DNA of 64,000 bases from Gigaspora rosea (lineage: Eukaryota; Glomeromycota; Glomeromycetes; Diversisporales; Gigasporaceae). A program made the translations under genes and the position numbers. Below, piece after piece: positions 45,745 to 56,524 of the stretch (its first letter is position 1; every line of letters starts with the position of its first letter). The notes beneath the pieces are model-generated. The model was given only the letters and a program-made list of their open reading frames with translations, searched no databases and was not told the origin of the DNA. The stretch covers positions 256,981 through 320,980 of the forward strand of contig QKWP01000254.1 of assembly GCA_003550325.1 (NCBI GenBank). Direction: 5' to 3'.

Positions 45745-48700
45745 ACCATTAATGAGATGCCGTGAACGAAGTCACGTGGCATCCATTTGTCACGAGACCA
45801 TGACCCAGGTCCATGACGTAGTGATGACGACTGGTGAGTGTGAGGTAACATATTAGTTTGAGAAGTGGTAAGGATGATGTATTGAATTGGGATATGTAAG
45901 TATGAGGTCATGAGAAATGACTATTTGAGAGGAGAGGTGTGGGAAATTGTTCTCCCTCTTTTGTCTTTGCTGCTAGCTCGACGGAAGTCCAGCTTTGTCG
46001 TTGGGTTCCCGCCCACCCACCACTAGGTGGGAGTGTTTGTGGGTTCGGTGGTCTTATGGGAGGTTCGATAGCTCGGGTGGATCAACCCGAATATCGAAGG
46101 TGAGTGGCTGGTTGGCCTGGTCGGACAGGTCGGATATTAGGGAAGGAAAAGTAAAAACCGTGAACGAATTCAGGAGGCATCCATGTATCACAGGACTGGG
46201 GCTTAGCCCATGATGAAGAGTTGACGTTTGAGTAGTATGAGATGTTTATGGCGGATATTGTACGTATAGGAAATGGGTAGGAATAATGTGTTGGACAAGA
46301 GATGACTTTGGGTTTAATGAGAGTCCTTGTGTTTTGAATGGGGTTATAGTATGGTCGATAGCCCAGGTGGACGACCCAGATATGCTTTGGTAGCTGATAG
46401 TTGTTTAAGGAAGGAGAATTAGATGCTGTGACATTGTCACGTGGCATCTGTTATTGCTTTACAGGGTCGGTTGTTGAGTGGTAAGTATGAGTATTTGGTC
46501 ATGGATATTAGGAGTATGGGAAGTGAGTAAGAATGCGGTATTGCGTAGGAGGTATTGGTTTGGTTGAGTAAGTATGAGGTATTGGTGGCAGATATAGAGA
46601 ATGGAAAAGCGTAAAGTATTGTGTGAGAGATGTTGGTTCGGTTGGGTCAGTATGAGGTTATAAGAGAAGGTTATTTGAGAGGAAGAGAGTTAAGGAGTTG
46701 TACCCACCCACTCACCACTGGGAAGGAGATCTTGGTGGTTAGGATGATATACAGGTGGGGTCGATAACCCGGGTGGACAACCCGGATGTCGAAGATGAAT
46801 GTTTTGGTAGCTTATGTTGTTAAAAGTTATGTGCCGTGACGTTGTCACGTGGCATCCGTTTATCACTGTGATCCGGGTCCTTGATATAGAGTTGATGAGT
46901 GATAAGTATGATATTGGTGACGGATATTAGGAATATGAGGGATGAGTAAGAAGGAGGTATTGCATAGGAGGTATTGGTTCAGTTGAGTAAGTATGAGGTA
47001 TTGGTAACGGATATAGAGAATGGTTAAGGTTAAGGTATTGTGTAAGAGATGTTGGTTCGGTTGGATAAGGGGTAGTTATAAGGATGGTTATTTAAGAGAA
47101 AGAGTGTAAGGGGTTGTTACCCACCCACCTGCCACTGGGAAGGAGATCATAGTGGTTAGGTTAATATACAGGTGTAGTCGATAGCCCGGGTGGACAACCC
47201 GGATGTCGAAGGTGAATGCTTTGGTAACTGGTGGCTGTTAAGAGTTAGATGCCGTGACGTTGTCACGTGGCATCCGTTTATTGAAAGTTGGGTCCTTGAT
47301 GTAGAGTTGATGAGTAGTAAGTATGATATTGGTGACGGATATTAGGAATATGGGAACGAGTAAGAATGAGGTATTGCATAGGAGGTAGGTTTAGTTGAGT
47401 ATGAGGTATTGGTGATGGATATAGAGAATGATTAAAGATAAGGTATTGTGTAAGAGATGTCAGTTCGGTTGGATAAGGGATAGCTATAAGGATGGTTATT
47501 TTAAGAGGAAGAGATTGAGGGTTGTTACCCACCCAACCACTACTGGGAAAGAGATCTTGGTAGTTAGGTTGATGTACAGGTGTGGTTGATAGCCTGAGCG
47601 GACAACCAGATGTCGAAGATGAATGTTTTGGTACTGATGGCTGTTGAGAGTTAGATGCCGTGACATTGTCATGTGGCATCCGTTTGTCACTGTGAGCCAG
47701 GTCTTTGACATAGAGTTGATGAGTGGCAAGTATGAGTTATTGGTAATAGATATTAGGTGTATAAGAAATGAGTAAGAGTAAGGTATTGCGTGGGAGGTAT
47801 TGGTTCGGTTGAGTAAGTATGAGGTATTGGTAACGGATATAGAGAATGAATGATAAGGTATTGTGTAAGAGATGTTGGTTCAGTTAGGTTAGTAGGAGGT
47901 TATAAGGAATAGTTACTTAGGAAGAAGAGAGTAAGGGGTTGTTGCCCACCCACCTGCCACTGGGAAGGAGATCATAGTGGTCAGTTTAATATACAGGTGT
48001 GGTCGATAACCTGGGCGGACAACCCGGATGCTGAAGATGAATGCTTTAGTAGCTGATGGTTGTTAAGAGTTAGATGCCATGACACTGTGGTATCCATGTA
48101 TTACTGTGAGTCAGGTTTTTGATGTATGAGTGGTAGGTATGAGTTATTGGTGGTAGATATTATAGTATGGGAAATGAGTAAGAATGAGACATTGTGTGGA
48201 AAGTATTGGTTCGGTTGAGTAAGTTTGAAATGCTGATGACGGATATAGAGTATGAATAAGGATAAGGTATTGTGTGAGAGATGTTGGTTTAGTTGTATAA
48301 GGGTAGTATAAGGGATTGTTATTTAAGAGGAAGAGAGTAGAGGGTTCTTACCCACTCGACCGCCACTGGGAAGGAGATTTGATAGTTAGGTTGGCATACA
48401 GGTGTGGTCGATAGCCCGGGTGGACAACCCGGATATCGAAGATGAGTACATTGGTAGCTAATGGTTGTAAAGGAAGGAAGGTTAGATGCTGTGACGTTGT
48501 CACGTGGCATCCTTTATCACCGTGAACCGGGTCCTTGGCGTAGAGTTGATGAGTGATAAGTAGGAGTTAGTAGTGATGGATAGTATGAGTGTGGGAAATA
48601 TGTAAGAATGAGGTATTGCATGATGTATTGGTTCGGTTAAGAGAGTATGAGATACTGGTGATGGGTATAAAGAATGAATAAGGATAAGGTATTGTGTGAA

Positions 48701-48870
48701 AGATGTTTGTTCAGTTGGGTCAGTTTGAGGTTATAAAGGATGGAGGAAGAGAGTAGGGAAGTTGTTATCCACCCACTTGCCATTGGGAAGGAGATCTGGG
48801 TAACTAGGTTGATATAAAGGTGTGGTCAATAGCCCGGGTGGACGACCTGGATATTGAAATGTCTGCTGTG
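45745..48870. repeat. GC-richer satellite array, ~410-bp unit x about 8
   Basis: Each unit carries a near-palindrome GATGCCGTGACgttGTCACGTGGCATC, seen at about 45754, 46158 (degenerate), 46421, 46829, 47248, 47655, 48072 (degenerate) and 48484. Spacing is close to 410 bp, except for one shortened unit. A second hairpin, CCGGGTggacAACCCGG, lies about 70-100 bp before each palindrome, and a 'ccactgggaaggagatc' block precedes that. Each unit also holds two related 'gagtaagtatgaggtattgg' subrepeats. Composition is clearly richer in G and C than the surroundings. No conserved ORF. Confidence 0.88.
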
Positions 48871-49262
48871 TTAGTCTAATCGAATAGACCAGGTATTAGA
48901 ACAAAATGAGGATGCATTAGCAGGACACGATTCTAGGAAATGACTGTGGACCACGTGAGCAGCGAGGCGAGATCCCATATGTGTATTCCATCGTCATGTG
49001 GTTGAAGTGGGTCGAGTGACAAATATTATTAACATAATATCGCGGACGTGCATGTTCGCGAAATCATGTGACAATATTAATTTCAACTGAAAAAAATTAA
49101 ATATACAGTATAATTTGTCACTATTCAAATTATTGAAATTATTGCATGACTTCGCGGACATGCATGTACGTGAAATTATGTAATAATATTAATGAAGATC
49201 AAATTGCTATGCTATTCGACTAACATTCAATAACAGTTGAATGGCAGTTGAATGTTGCCATT

Positions 49263-50844
49263 TTGAATTTTTTAAAATATATCGGTGCAGATTATTTATC
49301 AATTGAATTAACTGAAATAATCTATTTATCTTATTACTTGTCTGTGTTAATTTAGTTGGTAGGTTAGTATCGAGAAGTTTTAGTCCGTAAGTATAACGAT
49401 CATTTAAGTGCTTGAAATAATCTATGTATCTACTTATTACAGTATTAGTTTTTCTTAGCTGCCTAATTAGTGCTCAGCACAGCTAAGCAAAAACTTAGCA
49501 CTCAAATACATAATTAATTTGATCTATGATTATTTGATATCCGATTTTTGAATGTTAAATTGTGCCGAGAGATTAGCCAATTTAACGGCAAGTATTTGCT
49601 AATCGAAGTATTGAAGTAACTTATTTATTTTTATTAATTTATTTTTATCTGTTCTAATTTAGTTTATGGTTTAGCTTCTTATTCGAACTGATAAGTATAG
49701 TGATTATTATGTTATTATCATAATTAAAATTTTAAAATAACTATTTATCTCACTAATTTTTTTTATTGATTTAGCAGATAAATATATGGACCATCCGCTA
49801 ATCGAAGAATCTGTGCACCTTTCGCGCTAATTTAGTCAATAGGTTACTTTAGAGGCATTTTATCCAAATTAATTTAGCTAGTAAGTATAATAACCATATT
49901 AATCGAATAATCGGTTTGCCTCTAATTAATTGTCATTATTCAAGTCGATTTAACTGCTAAGTATAATGATCATTTATTAATTTAAATTAATTTATTTCTC
50001 TTACTAATTTATTATTTATAATAGTTTAGTTGATATGTTACATATAGAGTTTGGAATCAAATTTATTAATGCGAATTTGTCATAATTGTTTAAATTTATC
50101 ACAATTATGAATAAATCGAATTATTAAATTCAATTTCAAACTCTACGTAGAATGTATGTTATAATGGTTTGTTGTAGAACATCTTGTAATAATAGCTTGT
50201 ATTGACAGCTTGTTATATAACAATTCGTTGTATAACGGTTTTTTATATAGTATAACTAGCATATAAGCTTTATTTTCAACATGGGAGATTTGTAAAAATC
50301 TTAAAATTATCTTTAAAAAAAAATTAGCATAATTAAAAAATTAAATATAGCTTATCTCAAATATTTCGATTACAATTTTGTAAATACAAAAAGACAATCT
50401 TTATATTAATATGGTTTCATTGTAACAATTTTGTAACGGCTTTAAACGGTTTTGTAGCGGCTTTAAACGGTTTTGTGGCTTTTAACGGCTTTGTAATAGC
50501 TTTTGTAATGGTTTTTTTGTGATGGCTTTTGTAACGGCTTTGTTGTTATGATTTTTGTAATGTTTTTGTTTTGTAACAGTCTTGAATATTTGAATTAATT
50601 CAAATTCATATTTAATACGAATTGATTCGAATACAATATTCAGCGAATTGAATATTCGATTCCAACCTCTAGCTCAAAATATGGGTGACTTTATTTTTTT
50701 CGACACGAAAAATACAATATATTCACAATAACCCAAAGCACCTGGTGAAATATTTATTCCTATTATACTAATTTTATTGTTCTAACACTACTTGATTAAT
50801 AAAGTTCAATAGCTCTACTATATATTTAAGCTAGCCCAAATGCA
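49263..50844. other. AT-rich region with degenerate repeats
   Basis: Loose repetition of 'taagtataatgatcattt' and 'aatttagttgat' motifs (49300-50040), similar to 43890-44130, and a 'ggctttaaacggttttgtaa' minisatellite at about 50430-50580. No gene supported. Confidence 0.45.
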
Positions 50845-52697
50845 TTATGCAGTTTCGATCCTTTCTAACCAATCATCATTTGGAAACCACTGAAATTTAA
50901 ACTTTGTTGTTAAGATATATTACAAACCAAAAAAAATATATATTAATCCGTTATAAATAATCACCTCTCTAAACATATTTTTTACCCGATCGAGAGCAAC
51001 CGAAGCGGATGGTCGTTTATTTGGATTACTTACACACAAATCTGTGCTGAAGCTTGAAAGTTCTGAAGGAATACCTATGACATTACACGAACCAATTAAG
51101 TTTCCAACGCCCCATATATCAACCTTAAAATTATGCCCTTCAGTTAGCATTTCAGGAGCATGATCACTTTCAGAAAATTCATATAATGGTTCATCAGAGG
51201 GGGAATAGGTAGCATAGTCAAAGTCGATTAAAATAAATCTTTGATATTCGTCATAATGGCGAATAATATTCGGCCATCGAATGTCTCTGTGCATTATCGG
51301 TGTGGGCTTACTTTCATGCATACCCTGTTTGAATATGATAAAAATGTATAAATATATATAATATTTATACATAATAGTGAAAAATACTAAACTATACCTT
51401 CAAACAAGTTAGTGTACAAATTAATGCCTGCAGTAATTCTTTGAGATCATTTGGTTCACATTGTTCTCCACGTGGCACCAAATTAACAGAAAATGTAGAT
51501 GAATGTTCTAATTTGTCAGAAAATCCAACATTATTTGCCTATACAAATAGTTAGTATGTGCCCTAAAAACTTGAACCTTTTGAAAATTATCGAACTTACG
51601 CTTAATATCCCATAAATTTCTTTTAAATGTGTAACTCGGTCTTTTTTCGCAAATTTTTTCTTAATTGCATACCCAAGCTCAATAACGGTTCCATTTGTTC
51701 GAACCATTGTTTGAAATTCTGGCGAATCCCTCTGAGGGCATAAATTCACTATAATAGGTAGTATACGACCTAAATAAACATATAATAGATTAGTATTTTA
51801 CGATAATAATTTAAAGCTCAAAAAACACTTACAAATATTTCGAAGGCAATTCATAATGCGAATTCTATCTGACAAACGCCCTAAATCGAATTCTGCAATT
51901 CGTTCAGAACAAATGCTCAGTTTTCTCTTCTTATTTTCAGGCTTATACAAAGCGACAAATGTAATTTGAACACCAATAGCGTAGTATGCAAGGATGTACG
52001 GTGCATCTCCATAGGTCCAATCTTGGATTTTGTCAATTAATTCACTTGAAGGATCTCCTGCTTCGTCCCGGGACTTTTCTTCATCGCAAAAAGGACAAAC
52101 GTTTTTCACTAATACAACCATATCTGGACGATTGCGACCTATGAATTTTGTTGTTAATATATGTCATACTGATCAATTTCTTCTAAATACTTTATCTGTT
52201 GAGGTTCGTTTACTCGTATTACGATCGAATTCCAATGTTGGTAAACTAGCATTATGCATTCCAAATGTTTCTATTGTATTTTTAATAACACAATCCCACA
52301 AACAATGATACGAGTCTTCAGTTTTTCCATATGAAGGAGGGTAAATTAACGGTGCTATAAGTCTTAAATAAAGTGATGTACATTCCGCTTCTGTACTTAG
52401 TATAAAATATGTATCCCGTTCTTCTTCAGTTATGCCACCTAGACTGGTATTAAATTGGGAAAAATGAATAGGAGCAAGCGGTATTTTTACTGGAGAATTT
52501 TCGTTAAGGAAATTTTTCAAGTCAGATTTATGAGGAAGTTGATCAGGACTTTGAATTAATTTCTTTATTATTTCAGCGGTAATATCTAAAACAATGAAAT
52601 ATCGTAAAAACGTCAGAATAAGAACAAAGAGAAAAAAGAATTAGGATAATTAGAACTTACCTTTTGGCGCTACTAATATGGAGAAGATAGTACACAT
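50845..52697 (-). CDS. Crinkler-type REase-fold nuclease + protein kinase, 7 exons
   Basis: Exons by splice reading: 52697-52661, 52585-52214, 52138-51833, 51769-51600, 51538-51398, 51324-50965, 50889-50845. Phases agree, giving 476 aa. Residues 137-158 read 'SRNRPDMVVLVKNVCPF' then 'CDEEK', fitting the PD-(D/E)xK restriction-endonuclease-fold signature (D142, E156, K158) of Crinkler-class effectors. A kinase-like domain follows: 'GYAIKKKF' (K275 a possible VAIK lysine), 'HRDIRWPNI' (354-362), 'DFDYA' (D376), 'HAPEM' (E400) and 'VDIWGVG' (D411). So both catalytic loops look intact. Crinkler relatives are known as secreted effectors and as intracellular defence-like proteins; which applies here is unknown. 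No signal peptide is visible. The start is uncertain because an older SAM-like exon upstream is broken. Confidence 0.8.
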
Positions 52698-52921
52698 AAG
52701 TTGGTTATTTTTTTCGCGTTTAATAGCAGTAAAGAAAAACCACCATGAAAAAAAGTAAAGGGATAGACATGTTTCTTAAGAATATAACGCCTTTAATGAA
52801 TATGGCTACATAAATTAACAAACCTTGGAGTTTTTGCTCTATGTAACAGGAATAAACGTATGATGCACACGTTAAAAATGAAATTATTGCGAAGAAAGCA
52901 GGCAGTCGTGGTACTACTTAC

Positions 52922-53144
52922 CCTGTTCCTCACCCTTGATTTTATTTACTAATTCCACAATTCTTCATGCCGGTCCACCTGGCATACTCCATCTTTCAAG
53001 TGTTTCCTGGTTTAACTTGAGAAAGTCTGAACCTTCAATTTCCTGTTTACGAAGAACCTCAAAATGATTCTCCTTGAGTTTTAAATTTTGCTTGCTCAAA
53101 AATCCGACTAGTGTTCATCCTTTTACTACAGGAAGATCAGACAT
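52922..53144 (-). pseudogene. SAM-like header exon with two in-frame TGA codons
   Basis: Reading from an ATG at 53144, the frame matches the SAM-like header common before such kinases in this fungal group ('LVGFLSKQNL', 'NHFEVLRKQEIEG', 'ETLERWSMPGGPA') and ends at a good donor (CAGG|gtaagt, 52922/52921). It has TGA after 'VVKG' (53117-53115) and another after 'MPGGPA'. A possible tiny continuation exon ('EQKLQ') lies near 52825-52845. Either the gene lost its header and now starts at 52697, or the whole locus is decaying. Confidence 0.65.
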
Positions 53145-53168
53145 GATTATTACGTATTTAGTTTCTGA

Positions 53169-53430
53169 TCGAAAAATTTGATAATTGAGTTTAACCATTT
53201 GTTTTGATTTTCGGACTGATCCGGGATTAATTAAATTTCATGATTTTGATTGGTTAAAGACGGCAGGTGACTATCGGATAATCTCGTGACGTGTTGTCTC
53301 TATGCAGCCTCATGAAATTTTTCTTTTTACATTATCTTGACTTTTTATTATGCAAATCGACTTTCTCAAAATTTACATGAATCTAATAAAAACTCATTGC
53401 TCTTTTAATATGGAACATTCTATATGATCT
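53169..53430. mobile_element. Degraded MITE (covarying-arm family, copy C)
   Basis: The core matches copies at 11751 and 43067 ('ataattgagtttaa', 'tgatccgggattaa', 'gcaggtgactatcgg', 'tatgcaaatcgac'). The left arm is missing or unrecognisable, and the right arm ('tcttttaatatggaacattc') is only loosely like that of copy B. Confidence 0.75.
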
Positions 53431-53680
53431 ACAAACATAGTGAAGACTATATATCTAGTTTTGATTTTTTTTGTTAATCATTCTATTTTAAACTGAAATA
53501 ACTTCTGAACTACTCATGAGATGCATTGTTATGGGGTAAAATGTACAAACAATAATTTATGGGTACTGCTATTTACATATCGGCGGATTTGATTTTTTGG
53601 ACCTTTTTTTGTATAGTTATAATTATTTTGGGCCTTTTTTTCATAATATATATACCCTAAATTTTTGTTATTGATAAAAA

Positions 53681-54565
53681 TTTTTTTTTTTATGTCAAAG
53701 TTCCCGCTCAGGGTAAGAGTTTATTTAATCAAGCCTGTGGATCAAGGGCGCCTCTTTGGGCAGCCCTACAATTGTTACATTGAATAAGGGTACAACTAGC
53801 CACACGTACAACTTTTGGTTGTCTAATTGAAGTAGTCCGCCCCGAAGGTTCTACACTAGTTGCCATACCTACAACCCGATTAGGGAATTGCCTATTTAAA
53901 TCCTCTGGTCCAAGCTTCGCATGTCAATCCTACTTGTGATCATCGGTACAGCTCTCCGATACATTAGTCAGTCGAAGACAGTTCCAGATGCTAACTACAC
54001 CCCCTTAGAACTAATTTATCCTTGTGGTACACTTGGTAGAGCAGTCCCTGTCCCACACAGGTATTACCTACACTTCGGTAACTTACGCACTCACCAAGGC
54101 AAGCAACTTGCAGTCAGGAGATACCTAACTGCTACCATTACCTACTTCTGCCCTTGTAAGATTCGCTCCAACCCCAGTACCGACCATCAATTTCCTATCG
54201 GTTTTTCACCAATACATCTCAGACTTCCAATCCAGTTGGCCCGGAAGGGTTGATCTACCCAGCATTAGGTGCCATTATAGTTTTTCTCTCCCTAGTACCT
54301 ATTTCTATAACATAGGTCCTTTTTTTCCGGTACCCGATCCAGTAGCCAGGTTGGTAGACCTTGTCCCTAAGGTCGACATCCAGTTTTTCAGCTTTGGTCC
54401 AATATTCCGGTTTTGCTAGCACTGTCAAAGATCTTTGCTACTTCCTTATTCGGGTCTTGCCAAATGGGTTTCTGTTTTCCCAGTTCCTTGGATTTGTCTG
54501 TGTCACAAGGCACAACTTCGCCCAAAAGCTCCCTTCGAGATAGTTACCAAGGACTACAGGTAACA
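53681..54565 (-). mobile_element. 5'-truncated tRNA-headed retroposon, copy 3
   Basis: Matches copy 1 over most of its length on the minus strand ('gatctacccagcattagg', 'ccaatccagttggcccgg', 'ttgcctatttaaatcctct' as read on plus). It ends in a T-run (53681-53691) corresponding to the poly-A tail. The tRNA-like head is missing: similarity stops near 54565. Small ORFs here are not conserved between copies. Confidence 0.85.
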
Positions 54566-54942
54566 CTAGTTGAAATCAAAAAAATTACCCTAATATCATC
54601 TAAAAATCGCCTATGAAGATTGCAGGCCAATATGATGCAGATTGATAGGAGATCAAAATAGGCCAATAGGCTGCTAATTTAAGAAAATTTGTTGCATATC
54701 AGTTATAAGTTGGTAAAAAATACTCATATATCCGTATGAAGATTAGTGAAATTATAAAGAAGATACAAGGCAGATATTTAGATTGATATTTTGGTGATAA
54801 ATTCACGATTAGATAAATCATAAGAAGATATTGTATTGGCTATTTTACAATTTTTTTTCATAATTTATACGATATTGTACTGATATATTGGTTATATTTT
54901 TTAATGATTAATTAGTCTTTAACATATCTTCTTTATTTTTTA

Positions 54943-55090
54943 GAATAATATTTGGCTGATATTTGAATAATATTTGGCCGATATTTGAATAATATTTGGC
55001 CGATATTGAATAATATTTGGCCGATATTGAATAATATTTGGCCAATATTGAATAATATTTGGCCGATATTGAATAATATTTGGCCGATAA
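54943..55090. repeat. 24-25-bp minisatellite with GGCC core
   Basis: About six copies of 'gaataatatttggccgatat', the first at 54943 reading 'ggctgat'. It lies in AT-rich DNA between the retroposon and the hairpin at 55206. Confidence 0.85.
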
Positions 55091-55205
55091 TTAGCGATTT
55101 TTAATATGATTAGTTATATATTTATAAATTCATAGTAATCAGTTCCTAAAATTTAAAGTATATTTTACTGATATTATATATCATCTTTTTATTATTAATA
55201 AAATA

Positions 55206-55294
55206 TCGCCTTTGGTGATAGCAGACCGATAGGTTTTAGGTTTAAACTGAATTTTAGAGTCTATAGTCTATCGGTCTGCTATCACCAAAGGCGA
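55206..55294. repeat. Perfect 27-bp inverted repeat (hairpin), 35-bp loop
   Basis: Left arm 55206-55232 ('tcgcctttggtgatagcaga' onward) and right arm 55268-55294 are exact inverted copies. The arms are much less AT-rich than their surroundings. A related 'aaaatcgcctatgaagattg' stands at about 54605, so this may be the end of a larger element. Confidence 0.85.
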
Positions 55295-55999
55295 AAGTTG
55301 ATGATATTTGTACAATAATTTTGCTATTTAACTGTTTACTGATTATATTTATATACACATTGGCCTTTGATTGGCTGATATTTATATTATTTTACTGATT
55401 ATATATTAAATTTTATTATATTCTGATAAAAACACTATTTTAAAATTAAAAAACACAATAACAGATAAATCTAACAAAAATCTAATTTATCGCCTTCTTT
55501 TTGATCTTTTCGCTTTCTTTTTATCATCTTTCTTTTTTTGCGTTCCTTTTTTCCTTTTTTTACTTTCAACCCAACCTTCACCTTCATTGTCCTCATAATC
55601 TTTCAGTTTTCGTTTTTCTTTTTTCACTTTTTCACTAGCTTCTGCACTAACCACACTTTCACCTTCACTTTCATTTCTTTCTCACCTCCATCCTCACCTC
55701 CATCCTCACTTCCATCGTCACCTCTATCTTCAGCTTCAACTTCTTCATCTTTAAATACTAACGCATCATCTTCTGATGGCAGTTTACTTGGTTTTTTTGC
55801 AGAGTCTTAGGTGAATTGTAATGTTATTTTTGCTAGTAGTACCGGTATTAATGTTGAGAAGGCTGCTGACGTTGATGATGTTAGTGGTATTTTTGATATT
55901 AAGGCTTCTGCTGCTGTTATTGCTTCCGTTGATGATGATGGTTCATTTGTAGCTGTTGTTGTTTCTGATGTTTTAGGTATTTTTTTGATGTTATAGGTG

Positions 56000-56140
56000 T
56001 TTTTGATAATATGGATGTTTCCGGTTTTGATGATATGGGTGTTTCCGGTTTTGATGATGTGGGTATTGGCGGTTTTGATGATGTGGGTGTTGCCGGTTTT
56101 GATGATGTGGGTGTAGGTGCTTTTGAGTGTGTTACTGATC
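56000..56140. repeat. 24-nt coding-type minisatellite (SSKPxTPT repeat on minus)
   Basis: About five units of 'ggttttgatgatgtgggtgt' plus 4 nt. On the minus strand they encode 'PTSSKPETP'-like octapeptides inside the broken gene. On the plus strand the same bases give a Gly/Phe/Asp ORF that I regard as a shadow. Confidence 0.75.
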
Positions 56141-56524
56141 TGGATATTGCTGATTTTGGTGTTGGTACTTTTGAGGACGCTGCTGATCTTCTAGGTTTTC
56201 TTCTTTCATATAATACAACTTTATCATCATCATTCACTCTTCCCCTTTTTATACCTGTTTCACTTGCTCGTTCTTCAGTTTCTGTCTCAGCCGTATGACT
56301 TCTCTTTCATTTCTTGTACCTATTCCCACCTTTCTTTTTCTTTTTTTTTCGTGAATTTTCTTGCCCACTTAATAGTTCGGGATCAAAGTCAGGATCCGGG
56401 ATATTATATAGTTCTCGGGCTTTGGCGGATAATGCCCAACTTGGACAATCCGGTGGTGGTACATCTTCCCTATCAATCTTCTCACCATAATGGCGTGGAA
56501 TCATTCTATTATCGAGAAATTTTT

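Larger units (their letters stand above)
44336..49262. mobile_element. TIR element carrying a satellite array, split by a hAT insertion
   Basis: The outer ends TGGCAACATT (44338) and AATGTTGCCA (ending 49260) are inverted. Subterminal 24-bp blocks at 45721-45744 and 49197-49220 are perfect inverted copies ('gtcgaatagcatagcaattt...'). In the left TIR these two blocks are separated by the hAT element 44406-45720. Allowing for that and a small indel, the TIRs are about 80-95 bp. The interior is mostly the tandem array 45745-48870. No transposase seen and no clear target duplication. Interpreting the whole as one element is inference. Confidence 0.65.

Noticed and set aside
45995..48510. Protein-coding ORFs in the satellite (frames on both strands)
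   Set aside because: They arise from the tandem units, change frame between units, and share no conserved protein.
45745..48870. CRISPR array
   Set aside because: The unit is about 410 bp and the whole unit repeats; there are no short repeats with unique spacers, and the sequence is eukaryotic.
55538..56298. Plus-strand ORFs rich in Phe/Ser and Gly/Phe/Asp
   Set aside because: They are opposite-strand readings of the Lys/Glu-rich tail and octapeptide repeat of the minus-strand broken gene.
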